A stretch of 64,000 bases of DNA from an uncultured Lachnospiraceae bacterium (lineage in GTDB: Bacteria; Bacillota; Clostridia; Lachnospirales; Lachnospiraceae), in assembly GCA_905197485.1 (NCBI GenBank), contig CAJJYZ010000001.1, positions 31,489-95,488 on the forward strand. Direction: 5' to 3'. Position numbers and translations under genes: made by a program. The notes under the pieces were generated by a model that was given only the letters and a program-made list of their open reading frames with translations, made no database searches and was not told where the DNA came from. This document shows positions 45,920-53,739 of the stretch, piece by piece (the stretch's first letter is position 1; every line of letters starts with the position of its first letter).

Positions 45920-46509
45920 TATTCTTCATCCTTCCTTTCTTCTATTCCTTCTTCCGGATAATCCTCACAATCATCCGTTACATTTTCGTTTGGATTCTCT
46001 TCCTGATTCTCCACCTGGGTTTCCACCGTATCTTCTTCCGGTGTCTGACCTTTGGATTCCTCATCCTTGTCCGCAATACTGCTTTCTTCTTCCTGAGACT
46101 CTTCCAACCCTTTTAGAAACATGTTATGAAAGTTCAGCAGGTCTCTCTTCAAAGAAATCGGTTTTCCCATCCTGTTCAGGAAACAGTGGTGCGTCGTTCC
46201 TTTGCAATCAATCAAACCGGTTTCTTTATTGTAAATTTCATATTCCATGGATAATTTGATTCCATTGTAAGATATGATTTTTGTCTTAATCTCTACCGTA
46301 TCTCCGAAGCGGGCCATCCTTAAATATGTTGCATCCACTCCCAGCACCGGACTCACAATTCCTTCTTTTTCCATCTCGGCATATCCCATACCAAGCTGTT
46401 CCATGAAATCAGTCCTCGCTTCTTCAAACCAGCGAATATAGTTGGAATGATTCACAATCCCCATCTGGTCGGTCTCGTAGTACTGTACCTTGTGTGTATA
46501 AGCCTCCAT
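45919..46509 (-). CDS. 4-hydroxybenzoyl-CoA thioesterase-fold protein with acidic tail, cotranscribed with thrS
   Basis: A 196-residue protein. Residues 1-135 are a hot-dog acyl-CoA thioesterase of the YbgC type, with the active-site Asp14 in YYETDQMGIVNHSNYIRWFEEAR and GDTVEIKTKI. Residues 136-196 form a low-complexity tail, almost entirely Glu, Asp, Gln, Ser and Thr, with no predicted fold. ATG 46509 is used; the longer frame to 46551 runs through the T-box terminator and has no site. It sits between the Thr T-box and thrS and overlaps thrS in TAATG. The physiological acyl substrate is unknown. Confidence 0.88.
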   Translation of the reverse strand: MEAYTHKVQYYETDQMGIVNHSNYIRWFEEARTDFMEQLGMGYAEMEKEGIVSPVLGVDATYLRMARFGDTVEIKTKIISYNGIKLSMEYEIYNKETGLIDCKGTTHHCFLNRMGKPISLKRDLLNFHNMFLKGLEESQEEESSIADKDEESKGQTPEEDTVETQVENQEENPNENVTDDCEDYPEEGIEERKDEE

Positions 46510-46527
46510 TTCTTTTGTCTCCTTTGC

Positions 46528-46777
46528 AAAAAAAGTCCCTTGCAATAGCAAATCCTACTGCAAGGGACGAGTTCTTCTTACTCGCGGTTCCACCCTAATT
46601 GTACTGACATTGTCAGAACCACTTCATTCATGATGATAACGGAATCACCGGACAGTTTTGCTGCCACTCCGAGGTAGTCTTCAAATGTTTCCGTAATAAG
46701 AAGCTTCCAGCCTGCGACTTCTCTCTCTGTATTCTTCCACATCCTACTCGTCTCGTCAACGTGTTTTCATATCTACA
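46528..46777 (-). promoter_or_regulatory. T-box riboswitch, threonine type
   Basis: A leader on the minus strand with stem I ending near 46770. The specifier region is read as ACC (complement of GGT at 46673-46675), the conserved antiterminator sequence AGGGTGGAACCGCG at 46583-46596, and a terminator stem GTCCCTTGCA / TGCAAGGGAC (46535-46544 with 46559-46568) followed by seven T. Uncharged tRNA-Thr(GGU) would favour the antiterminator and allow transcription of the thioesterase gene and thrS. The ACC assignment is by alignment with the Cys T-box in this window. Confidence 0.92.
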
Positions 46778-46786
46778 TATTCTTTA

Positions 46787-46813
46787 TTATAGCATTGCTT
46801 TTCTATTTGTCAA
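46787..46813 (-). promoter_or_regulatory. Promoter of the Thr T-box operon
   Basis: Minus-strand TTGACA (46808-46813) and TATAAT (46787-46792), with TG in the extended -10 position (ATGCTATAAT) and a 15-base spacer. The -35 overlaps the final codons of the YdcF-like gene. Confidence 0.65.
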
Positions 46814-47573
46814 TCAGCTCTTTTTCATGATTCAATTTTTTGTGATGCATGAAATTCTTCAGATAGAGCTGCAAAATAGCAAAAAACTCGCGCACCATAT
46901 AATTCAGAAACAGCACAGAGTCACATCCGGCGACAATTCCCCGAACTTCTTTGTATCCTTCCAATTTCGCAAGCTTTATCGCACGATACATATGGAAATT
47001 ATTAGTGACGATTCCGACTTCGTTCTCGTTTCTCTTCAAAAGTTGCCTGGAAAATGCCAGGTTCTCTCTCGTCGTCCTTGATTTTTCTTCCATCCGAATC
47101 CGTTTCTCTTCGATTCCCCGCTGGATGAGATATTCCCGCATCGCAAACGCTTCCGTCACATCTTCACCTTTTCCCTGTCCGCCCGATACAATTACCAGCG
47201 TCTCCGGATTCTCCTTTAAATAAGTAGCTGCTTTGTCCAAACGTCTCCGCAAAGCGCCTGTGATTTTTCTGCCCCTAATGCAGGCTCCGAGCACGATGAT
47301 AACCGGCAGCTTCTCAGACGGCACCGTAAGCATTCCGCTTAATATAACGATTTCCACCGCCAGGAAAAGAATCAGCGCGATTCCACATACTATCTGAATG
47401 CCAAAGACAATTTTTGCCGGCAGCTTTCCAACAAGGAAACCAAGCGGAATCTGCACAAGCCCGAATACTAGCCAGAACGAAGAAAACGTCGCGCTTCGAT
47501 TCTTCGTATACCATAGGATTCCCACATAATACAAAATACATAACAAAGAGATACTATAAAAAGCCTGCTGCAT
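46803..47573 (-). CDS. YdcF/ElyC-like DUF218 membrane protein
   Basis: A 256-residue protein with three N-terminal helices (residues about 3-22, 30-50, 55-82). A DUF218 domain follows (about 88-230): IIVLGACIRGRKITGALRRRLDKA, VIVSGGQGKGEDVTEAFAMREYLIQRG, EEKSRTTRENLAFSRQLL and IVTNNFHMYRAIKLAKLEG. DUF218 proteins include SanA and ElyC, linked to envelope integrity. The chemistry is unknown. The stop overlaps the promoter of the T-box operon. No clear terminator follows. Confidence 0.87.
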   Translation of the reverse strand: MQQAFYSISLLCILYYVGILWYTKNRSATFSSFWLVFGLVQIPLGFLVGKLPAKIVFGIQIVCGIALILFLAVEIVILSGMLTVPSEKLPVIIVLGACIRGRKITGALRRRLDKAATYLKENPETLVIVSGGQGKGEDVTEAFAMREYLIQRGIEEKRIRMEEKSRTTRENLAFSRQLLKRNENEVGIVTNNFHMYRAIKLAKLEGYKEVRGIVAGCDSVLFLNYMVREFFAILQLYLKNFMHHKKLNHEKELIDK

Positions 47574-47594
47574 CTTCTCTCCTCCACAAAAGCT

Positions 47595-47622
47595 TGAGAC
47601 GCAGTAAATTCACTGCGTCTCA
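47595..47622 (-). terminator. Terminator after the SEC-C protein gene
   Basis: Eleven-base perfect stem TGAGACGCAGT / ACTGCGTCTCA with a six-base loop, then AGCTTTTG on the minus strand. It is 26 bases past the stop and 22 bases before the YdcF-like start. Confidence 0.75.
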
Positions 47623-47648
47623 TGATATTGTTATTCTTCAACTCTTAT

Positions 47649-48155
47649 CTATGCGTTCTTTCCACAGCACTTTTTGTACTTCTTACCGCTTCCGCATGGA
47701 CATGGGTCATTTCTTCCAATCTTCTTCTCCTTACGGATTGTACCGGATTGTTTCTGCTCTCTGTATAATTCTTTCTGTCTCTCCGGTGTGAAAATGTCAT
47801 TCCACTGTGGAAGTTCATACAACCATTCTGCTTTCGCATCTACCATGTTCTTGTATAACTTCTCTTTGTCGAATGCGAGACTTACTACGGTATCCTCTTC
47901 CATCTCTTCGATTGGGTTCGGCACTTTTAAGCTGTCATTGATTCCGTCTAAGAATCCAGTCATTGTAAATACTTCGATGTTGTATTTTTCTGCCAGTTCT
48001 TTGACTGTTCCTTTTACTTCCTCATCCGGGTTTGCTAATAACTGTTCGTAAATTCCTTTTTCAATCTGGAAATATGTACCCCAGAATTTCTGTAATGATG
48101 CTCTGTCCATTTCCTGAGAATAGGCAGTATCTCTCCATTGTTCTAATAAACTCAT
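47649..48155 (-). CDS. SEC-C zinc-motif protein
   Basis: A 168-residue protein ending in the SEC-C zinc motif IGRNDPCPCGSGKKYKKCCGKNA, the same CxC-x8-CC unit found at the C-terminus of SecA. The N-terminal 130 residues are a helical domain seen in Firmicutes DUF-type proteins (WGTYFQIEKGIYEQLLANPDE; EVFTMTGFLDGINDSL). ATG 48155 follows GGAGA. It may bind SecB-like partners, ribosomes or nucleic acid, but the role is unknown. It is divergent from the small membrane protein / asnA pair. Confidence 0.85.
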   Translation of the reverse strand: MSLLEQWRDTAYSQEMDRASLQKFWGTYFQIEKGIYEQLLANPDEEVKGTVKELAEKYNIEVFTMTGFLDGINDSLKVPNPIEEMEEDTVVSLAFDKEKLYKNMVDAKAEWLYELPQWNDIFTPERQKELYREQKQSGTIRKEKKIGRNDPCPCGSGKKYKKCCGKNA

Positions 48156-48289
48156 GTCTATATTCTCCTTTTGAAAACATTTTAATATATCTATTATATA
48201 CCATATCTTACTTTTTTTCAAAAACTTTTACAAATTTTCTTCTTTTTTTGCTATAATGGGTACTAACACAGCAAAGGAAGATGATAAAA

Positions 48290-48526
48290 ATGAAGAAAAA
48301 AAAGCGTATTTTAGCGATTGTGGGTGTCGTTTTGCTCGTTGCATTGTATGGAAGCACCCTCGTATTTGCAATCTTTGACCACTCAAAATCTCTCGGATTT
48401 TTGAAAGCGTCGATTGCGTGCACCATTTTACTGCCGGTACTTTTGTATGCATATACTCTGATATACAAACTTACAAAGAATAAGGATGAGGAAGACAGGG
48501 AGGATGAAGATTCATGGAACCATTGA
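48290..48526 (+). CDS. Small two-helix membrane protein overlapping asnA
   Basis: A 78-residue protein: a basic start MKKKKRIL, two hydrophobic helices (about 6-28 and 42-62), and a charged tail (KNKDEEDREDEDSWNH). The chosen ATG lies eight bases after AAAGGAAG; ATG 48281 is an alternative. Its last 13 bases overlap the asnA start, so the genes are coupled. Not recognised. A role with asparagine synthesis is possible from position only. Confidence 0.65.
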   Translation: MKKKKRILAIVGVVLLVALYGSTLVFAIFDHSKSLGFLKASIACTILLPVLLYAYTLIYKLTKNKDEEDREDEDSWNH

Positions 48527-49524
48527 TGATACCTGACGGCTATACGTCTCCGCTTTCTATTCGGGAGACGGAAGTTGCCATCAAAGAAGTAAAAGATTAT
48601 TTTGAACGCGCGCTTGCCAAGTCACTGCATTTGACGCGTGTTTCCGCACCGCTTTTCGTAAGACCGGAAACAGGACTGAACGACAATCTGAACGGCGTCG
48701 AGCGTCCGGTAGCCTTCGGAATCAAAGAGCAGGAAGATGCCCTTGTGGAAATCGTGCATTCCCTCGCCAAGTGGAAACGTTACGCGCTGAAACGTTACGG
48801 ATTCCACTCAGGGGAAGGGCTTTATACCGATATGACTGCCATCCGAAGAGATGAAGATACCGATAATATCCATTCCATCTATGTGGACCAATGGGATTGG
48901 GAGAAAGTCATCTCCAAGGAAGAGAGGAACACAGCTACGCTGGAACATACGGTGAGACACGTATATTCCGCATTAAAAGAGACGGAACAGCACATCGCCA
49001 AGCGTTACAACTATATCGAGCCGATTCTTCCGGAGGAGATTTTTTTCATTTCTTCCCAGGAATTGGAGATTCTCTATCCGGACTGCACACCGAAAGAAAG
49101 AGAATACAATATCGCGAAGTTAAAAGGCGCCGTATTCATTTCCCAAATCGGTAAGACGCTTGCTTCCGGCGAGAAACATGACGGACGCGCCCCAGACTAC
49201 GATGACTGGGAACTGAATGGAGATATCATCGTATATTATCCGACGCTCGACATTGCGCTGGAGCTCTCCTCCATGGGAATCCGCGTAGACGAAGATACAT
49301 TAAGACGTCAGTTAAAGCTTGCCGGATGTGAAGACCGGGCAGAACTGGACTTTCAAAAGTCTTTGTTAAATAAGGAGCTCCCTTACACCGTAGGCGGCGG
49401 CATCGGGCAATCCCGTATCTGCATGTTCTATCTGAGGAAAGCGCATATCGGAGAAGTCCAGTCTTCTATCTGGCCGGAGGAAATCCTTGAAAAGGCAGAA
49501 AAAAATGGCATTCAGATGTTATAA
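48514..49524 (+). CDS. asnA: Aspartate-ammonia ligase AsnA
   Basis: A 336-residue ammonia-dependent asparagine synthetase related to class II aminoacyl-tRNA synthetases. It makes asparagine from aspartate, NH3 and ATP. Diagnostic segments are LTRVSAPLFVRPETGLNDNLNG, KWKRYALKRYGF, GLYTDMTAIRRDEDTDNIHSIYVDQWDWEK and TVGGGIGQSRICMFYL. The length matches the E. coli family. GGAGG lies about ten bases before ATG, inside the upstream gene. A strong terminator follows. Confidence 0.97.
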   Translation: MEPLMIPDGYTSPLSIRETEVAIKEVKDYFERALAKSLHLTRVSAPLFVRPETGLNDNLNGVERPVAFGIKEQEDALVEIVHSLAKWKRYALKRYGFHSGEGLYTDMTAIRRDEDTDNIHSIYVDQWDWEKVISKEERNTATLEHTVRHVYSALKETEQHIAKRYNYIEPILPEEIFFISSQELEILYPDCTPKEREYNIAKLKGAVFISQIGKTLASGEKHDGRAPDYDDWELNGDIIVYYPTLDIALELSSMGIRVDEDTLRRQLKLAGCEDRAELDFQKSLLNKELPYTVGGGIGQSRICMFYLRKAHIGEVQSSIWPEEILEKAEKNGIQML

Positions 49525-49526
49525 AA

Positions 49527-49567
49527 AACTGTCCACTTGCAAATCAAAACAAGTGGACAGTTTTTTT
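49527..49567 (+). terminator. Terminator after asnA
   Basis: Stem ACTGTCCACTTG / CAAGTGGACAGT with an 11-base loop and seven T on the plus strand. Two of the trailing T lie in the stop region of the convergent CBM9-like gene. The A run on the other side lets it work for that gene too. Confidence 0.88.
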
Positions 49568-50183
49568 ACACACATTTACATTCCGCGAAACATACCGGCA
49601 GATGAAAATTCGGCTTCTCGCTTTCAATCGGTGAAAAGCTTCCATAATGTTCAATCTCCGGTCTCTCCGAAATCTTATAAAAATTACAATAGAAGGAATC
49701 TCCTCTCATCATCCCATCAAAATCGCAAATCTCCTTCAAAAGTTCTTCCGGAATCGTGACCGTAAGGCTCCATTTTTCTTCCTCGACGCTTGCCTGACAA
49801 TCGCTTTTCTCATACAATGCCTCCGAGATAAAGGAACGGTTCTTCCTTCCCTTTCCATAACATGCATACATGGCGCCGTTGGCATTCATCTCAAAGTTTA
49901 TATACATCACGTCATTAGTGAGCGGTTCCCCTTTCTCCGGGAACGCCATGAAAATCTCCATTGCGCTGTCCTTGTAAACCCTGTCTTTATGATTCTTATA
50001 TTCCCGTTTCGGATTGGATTCTTCACAGATTAACTTCACATAAATCCCCTGATTATCCAAGTATCCGGCATACCCATATGCCTTCGGCTCCTTTGTACTG
50101 TTCCACTGATAATAGTCGATGTCAAATCGATTGCATCCTTCGATTTCTTCTTTTGCATGAATTTTCTGAATGATATACTCCAT
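49566..50183 (-). CDS. Carbohydrate-binding family 9-like protein
   Basis: A 205-residue beta-sandwich protein resembling the CBM9/DOMON-like group (DSAMEIFMAFPEKGEPLTNDVMYINFEMNANGAM in segments; SFISEALYEKSD; SLTVTIPEELL; GDSFYCNFYKISERPEIEHYGSFSPI). It has no signal peptide and so is likely cytosolic, unlike secreted CBM9 modules. ATG 50183 begins MEYIIQKIHAKEEIEG. The ligand is unknown. It is 19 bases after cardiolipin synthase in the same direction, so cotranscription is likely. Confidence 0.75.
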   Translation of the reverse strand: MEYIIQKIHAKEEIEGCNRFDIDYYQWNSTKEPKAYGYAGYLDNQGIYVKLICEESNPKREYKNHKDRVYKDSAMEIFMAFPEKGEPLTNDVMYINFEMNANGAMYACYGKGRKNRSFISEALYEKSDCQASVEEEKWSLTVTIPEELLKEICDFDGMMRGDSFYCNFYKISERPEIEHYGSFSPIESEKPNFHLPVCFAECKCV

Positions 50184-50202
50184 AATTCTTTCCTTTCTTC
50201 TC

Positions 50203-51753
50203 TTACATAAGCGGCGCAATCAGGCGCAAGACTCTTCCGCACACTTTTTCTCCTACTTTTCGGTTACGAAGGTCTGTAATCGTCACTTTCTGACATTTCT
50301 TCAACGTCTCCTGGAAGTCCTTCTCAATATCGCGTACTACCTGGTTATTGTAAATGAACGTACCGCATTCAAAATGCAGATACAGACTTCTGTAATCCAA
50401 ATTGATAGTTCCAACCGTCGCCGTATCGTCGTCGGATACGAATACTTTCGCATGCACAAATCCCGGCGTATATTCATAAATCTGCACGCCCGCACGAATC
50501 AGTTCCTCATAGTAGGTCTTCGCCAGCACAAACGCATACCATTTATCCGGAATATGCGGCATAATAATAATCACTTCGATACCACATTTCGCCGCATACG
50601 TCAACGTCGTAACCATCTCGTTGTCCAATATCAAATACGGCGTCATAATATGCACATATTTTTTGGCATGATTCAAAATATGGAAATACACCTGTTCTCC
50701 GATATTTTCATCATCATACGGGCTGTCCCCATATGGAAGCACATACCCAAGCTCTCTTCGGAATACGTCCGACTTCGGCGTCAGATATTTTGTATAGTCT
50801 TCTTTCTGCCTCTCATAAATATTCCACATCTGGAGGAACATGATTGTGAAATTCTGTACCGCCTCTCCTTCTAACATTACGGCGGTATCTTTCCAATGTC
50901 CGAATCTGACCTTCTCATTGATATACTCATCCGCCAGATTCACTCCTCCTGTAAATGCAACCTCCCCGTCAATCACGCATATTTTTCTATGGTCGCGGTT
51001 GTTCTGCTGCGTGGAAAGCACCGGTTTAATCGGATTGAACATCTTACATTTGATTCCCATCTGTTCCAATTTCTTCGGATAACGATATGGCAGTAAGGAA
51101 ATACTACACATTCCATCATACATGAATCTTACTTCCACACCTTCGTCTACTTTTCGCTTCAGAATCTCCAGGATAGAATCCCACATCACACCCTGCTCTA
51201 CGATAAAGTACTCCATGAAGATAAATCTCTTCGCATTCTCAAGCTGTATCTTCAATTCACAGAATTTGTCTTCCCCTAACGGGAAATATGTGACCTTCGT
51301 GTTCCTATGAACCGGACACTCGCAGATGGAAGACATATAGTGCGCCAGATTCGCATTCGCCGGCTTGGAAAGCCGCAGTTCTTCAATCAGTTCCGGATTC
51401 TGCTGCATATATGGACGCGTCTCGTCCCCCAGCACAAACAGTCTCTTTCGGATATAACTTGTTCCCGGCTGTATCAACATGAACACATAAAATACAGTTC
51501 CCACGATAGGTATCAATGTCACAAACAGAATCCAGGACATCTTAAACGCCGGATTCTCTTTTCGATTGATGATGTAGACAATCACCATCATGCTTAACAC
51601 AATCAGTCCAACATATACGGATGTCGCATGCTTCTCCAACATCGAAATCGTCTGCACAAAAATTACGATTTGAAGAATCAAAAGCGCTGCAACCAATGCT
51701 GTTCTACTGAAAATAATGTGAAAAATTCCTTTTTTCGCCTTTTTTACCTGCAT
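50203..51753 (-). CDS. cls: Cardiolipin synthase (Cls, phospholipase D family)
   Basis: A 516-residue membrane enzyme condensing phosphatidylglycerol into cardiolipin. Three N-terminal helices are followed by two HKD motifs: HRKICVIDGEVAFTGGVNL and HAKVFVSDDDTATVGTINLDYRS. MQVKKAKKGIFHI is the chosen start (ATG 51753 after GAGAGAAG). A longer frame to 51975 adds residues without a ribosome site and overlaps the divergent gene. The GTNLDYRS-like end is typical of the bacterial family. Confidence 0.93.
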   Translation of the reverse strand: MQVKKAKKGIFHIIFSRTALVAALLILQIVIFVQTISMLEKHATSVYVGLIVLSMMVIVYIINRKENPAFKMSWILFVTLIPIVGTVFYVFMLIQPGTSYIRKRLFVLGDETRPYMQQNPELIEELRLSKPANANLAHYMSSICECPVHRNTKVTYFPLGEDKFCELKIQLENAKRFIFMEYFIVEQGVMWDSILEILKRKVDEGVEVRFMYDGMCSISLLPYRYPKKLEQMGIKCKMFNPIKPVLSTQQNNRDHRKICVIDGEVAFTGGVNLADEYINEKVRFGHWKDTAVMLEGEAVQNFTIMFLQMWNIYERQKEDYTKYLTPKSDVFRRELGYVLPYGDSPYDDENIGEQVYFHILNHAKKYVHIMTPYLILDNEMVTTLTYAAKCGIEVIIIMPHIPDKWYAFVLAKTYYEELIRAGVQIYEYTPGFVHAKVFVSDDDTATVGTINLDYRSLYLHFECGTFIYNNQVVRDIEKDFQETLKKCQKVTITDLRNRKVGEKVCGRVLRLIAPLM

Positions 51754-51899
51754 ATATCTTCTCTCTTTCTCCAAATTTTTCCTTTGTATACAAAACATTC
51801 TAACACATTTACATTTTATTCTCAATAAAGCTTTTCTTTTTACATAAAATGGATTACAATGGTAATAATACATAAATGGTAAAGAAAGGAGTATTACGT

Positions 51900-52283
51900 A
51901 TGTCAAACAATAAATGGGGAAAAAAACTTTTAGGGCTTTTAGCAATCGGTGCCGCTGTCGGAGGAACCATCGCATATTTTTCTAAGAAGAAAGAGCGCGA
52001 AGATTTTGAAGATGAGTTTGAAGACGATTTTGAAAACGAAGATTTTGACCTCGACGAAGATTTAAGAGACCCTTCCGAGCGCGGATACTTCTCTATCAGC
52101 CCAGAGACGAAAGAAGCGGTCAAGGACGCTTCCGAAGACATCAAAGATGCTGCCAAAGATGTAAAAGAGGAAATCAAAGACGTTTCCGAGGATTTGGCAG
52201 AAGAAGCAAAAGACGCGGTAGAAGATGCCGCTGAAACTGCGAAAGAAGCCGTCAAAGATGTAAAAGACACTATAGAACAATAA
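51900..52283 (+). CDS. YtxH/LEA-like protein with acidic Phe-rich tract and amphipathic repeats
   Basis: A 127-residue protein. Residues 8-27 form a short hydrophobic helix (KLLGLLAIGAAVGGTIAYF). Residues 33-57 are an acidic Phe-rich run (EDFEDEFEDDFENEDFD). Residues 70-127 consist of helical repeats rich in Ala, Lys, Asp and Glu (KEAVKDASEDIKDAAKDV and on), like LEA or YtxH general-stress proteins. ATG 51900 has AAAGGAG eight bases upstream. It is divergent from cardiolipin synthase and ends in a terminator. No enzyme activity is expected. Confidence 0.78.
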   Translation: MSNNKWGKKLLGLLAIGAAVGGTIAYFSKKKEREDFEDEFEDDFENEDFDLDEDLRDPSERGYFSISPETKEAVKDASEDIKDAAKDVKEEIKDVSEDLAEEAKDAVEDAAETAKEAVKDVKDTIEQ

Positions 52284-52298
52284 TTCAAGAAGATATGC

Positions 52299-52333
52299 AA
52301 AAGGACAGAGTGTGATGCAGCCTGTCCTTTTTC
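52299..52333 (+). terminator. Terminator between the YtxH-like and MocR genes
   Basis: Stem AAAAGGACAG / CTGTCCTTTT with a 13-base loop and trailing T. It lies 16 bases past the YtxH-like stop and reaches the end of the convergent MocR gene. Confidence 0.8.
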
Positions 52334-53739
52334 TATCTGATTTTATCCGCCCATGCTTTCGAAAGAAGCTGAATCGCCTCTTTTATTTTCTCTTCCGATA
52401 GATTCGCATATCCGAGCAGAATGACCGGCTGTTTCGTCTGTTCTCTACGAATGTCATAGGAGGAAAGCCCATAGACTTTGACTCCCTTTTCTTCTGCCCG
52501 CTTTATCAGTTCTTCTTCTTTTCTCTCCTTCGGAAAGGTCAGAAGAAGATGCACTCCCGCATGTTCTCCTGAAATCTCACAAAGCGGGAGATACGTTTTC
52601 AACTGACTCAACATCATATCGTGACGCCCCTTATAGAGCGCCCTCATTTTATTCAAATGCCTTTCATAATATCCTTTTTCAATGAACCTTTGGATAATGA
52701 GCTGGTCCACCCTCGAAACCGTCGAACTCAAAAATCTGCACTTCTCGTAATAAATCGGAAGAAGCGTCTTCGGAAGAACGAGGTAACTGATTCGGATAGA
52801 CGGCGCAATGGAGCGTGAAAACGTACCGATATAAATCACTTTTTCCTTACAGTCATATCCCTGGAGCGCCGGAATCGGTTTTCCTTTGTAGCGGAATTCA
52901 CTGTCATAATCGTCTTCGATAATATAGCGTTGTCCTTCTTCCGCCCATCGAAGCAGTTCTGTCCGCCTTTGGATTGGCATGACGATTCCAAGTGGATACT
53001 GGTGCGACGGCATCACATATGCAATATCCGCCCCAGACTTTTCCAACTCATCAATCCGCATTCCTTTCCGGTCCATCTCCACCGCACACGTACGATAGGA
53101 TAAGTTCTCAAATACCTGATAGGCGCGGAGATATGTCGGATTCTCAAACGCAATCCTGTGGTCTTTCCCCAATAGCATTCCCAATAGCATGAGCAAATAT
53201 TCGTTTCCGGCTCCTACCACAATCTGCTCCGGCTCACAATGCACCCCTCGCGATTGGTACAAATATTGGCAAATCGTGCTTCGCAGTCCATATTCTCCTT
53301 GCGAATCTCCAAGCTGAAATAACTCCGACTTATCATCCGCCAGCACTTCTTTCGTCAGTTTGCGCCACACTCCGTAAGGAAAGCTTTGGAGGTCGATTCC
53401 CCTTGGGCTAAAATCAAAGCGATAACTCTCCACATGTTCCTTCCGCTTCTTCATCGGTTTTTCGGGTATCCTCTCCCACTGATACAATTCTTCAATCTGC
53501 GCCACAAAGAATCCTCTGCAAGGCTCCGCCTCGATATACCCCTCCGCCAGAAGCTGCTCATATGCCAGTTCCACCGTACTTCTGCTTACTTCCAGATATT
53601 TCGCCAGGGCCCTCGTAGACGGAAGCTTCTCCTTGCACGTTATCTTTCCTCTTCTGATATCTGATTTGATATACTCGTAAATCTGTTCATACAAAGGAAT
53701 CGACGACTTTGCATTCAATGTCATAGTAAGTTCATTCAT
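52333..53739 (-). CDS. MocR/PdxR-type GntR-aminotransferase transcription regulator
   Basis: A 468-residue fusion. Residues 10-80 are a GntR winged helix (IPLYEQIYEYIKSDIRRGKI, LPSTRALAKYLEVSRSTVELAYEQLLAEGYI). Residues 105-468 are a class I aminotransferase fold (AGNEYLLMLLG; MPSHQYPLGIVMP; IEDDYDSEFRYKGKPIPALQG). Where the PLP-binding lysine is expected (GTF-S-K-S) the protein has Arg309 in GTFSRSIAPSIRISY. MocR regulators often control vitamin B6, GABA or taurine genes. None is adjacent here; glnS is upstream, overlapping by one base in TAATG. Confidence 0.9.
   Translation of the reverse strand: MNELTMTLNAKSSIPLYEQIYEYIKSDIRRGKITCKEKLPSTRALAKYLEVSRSTVELAYEQLLAEGYIEAEPCRGFFVAQIEELYQWERIPEKPMKKRKEHVESYRFDFSPRGIDLQSFPYGVWRKLTKEVLADDKSELFQLGDSQGEYGLRSTICQYLYQSRGVHCEPEQIVVGAGNEYLLMLLGMLLGKDHRIAFENPTYLRAYQVFENLSYRTCAVEMDRKGMRIDELEKSGADIAYVMPSHQYPLGIVMPIQRRTELLRWAEEGQRYIIEDDYDSEFRYKGKPIPALQGYDCKEKVIYIGTFSRSIAPSIRISYLVLPKTLLPIYYEKCRFLSSTVSRVDQLIIQRFIEKGYYERHLNKMRALYKGRHDMMLSQLKTYLPLCEISGEHAGVHLLLTFPKERKEEELIKRAEEKGVKVYGLSSYDIRREQTKQPVILLGYANLSEEKIKEAIQLLSKAWADKIR

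Noticed and set aside
51854..52300. Minus-strand Ser/Ala/Phe-rich frame of 148 codons
   Set aside because: Antisense of the repetitive Lys/Asp/Glu gene at 51900-52283; its composition is explained by that.
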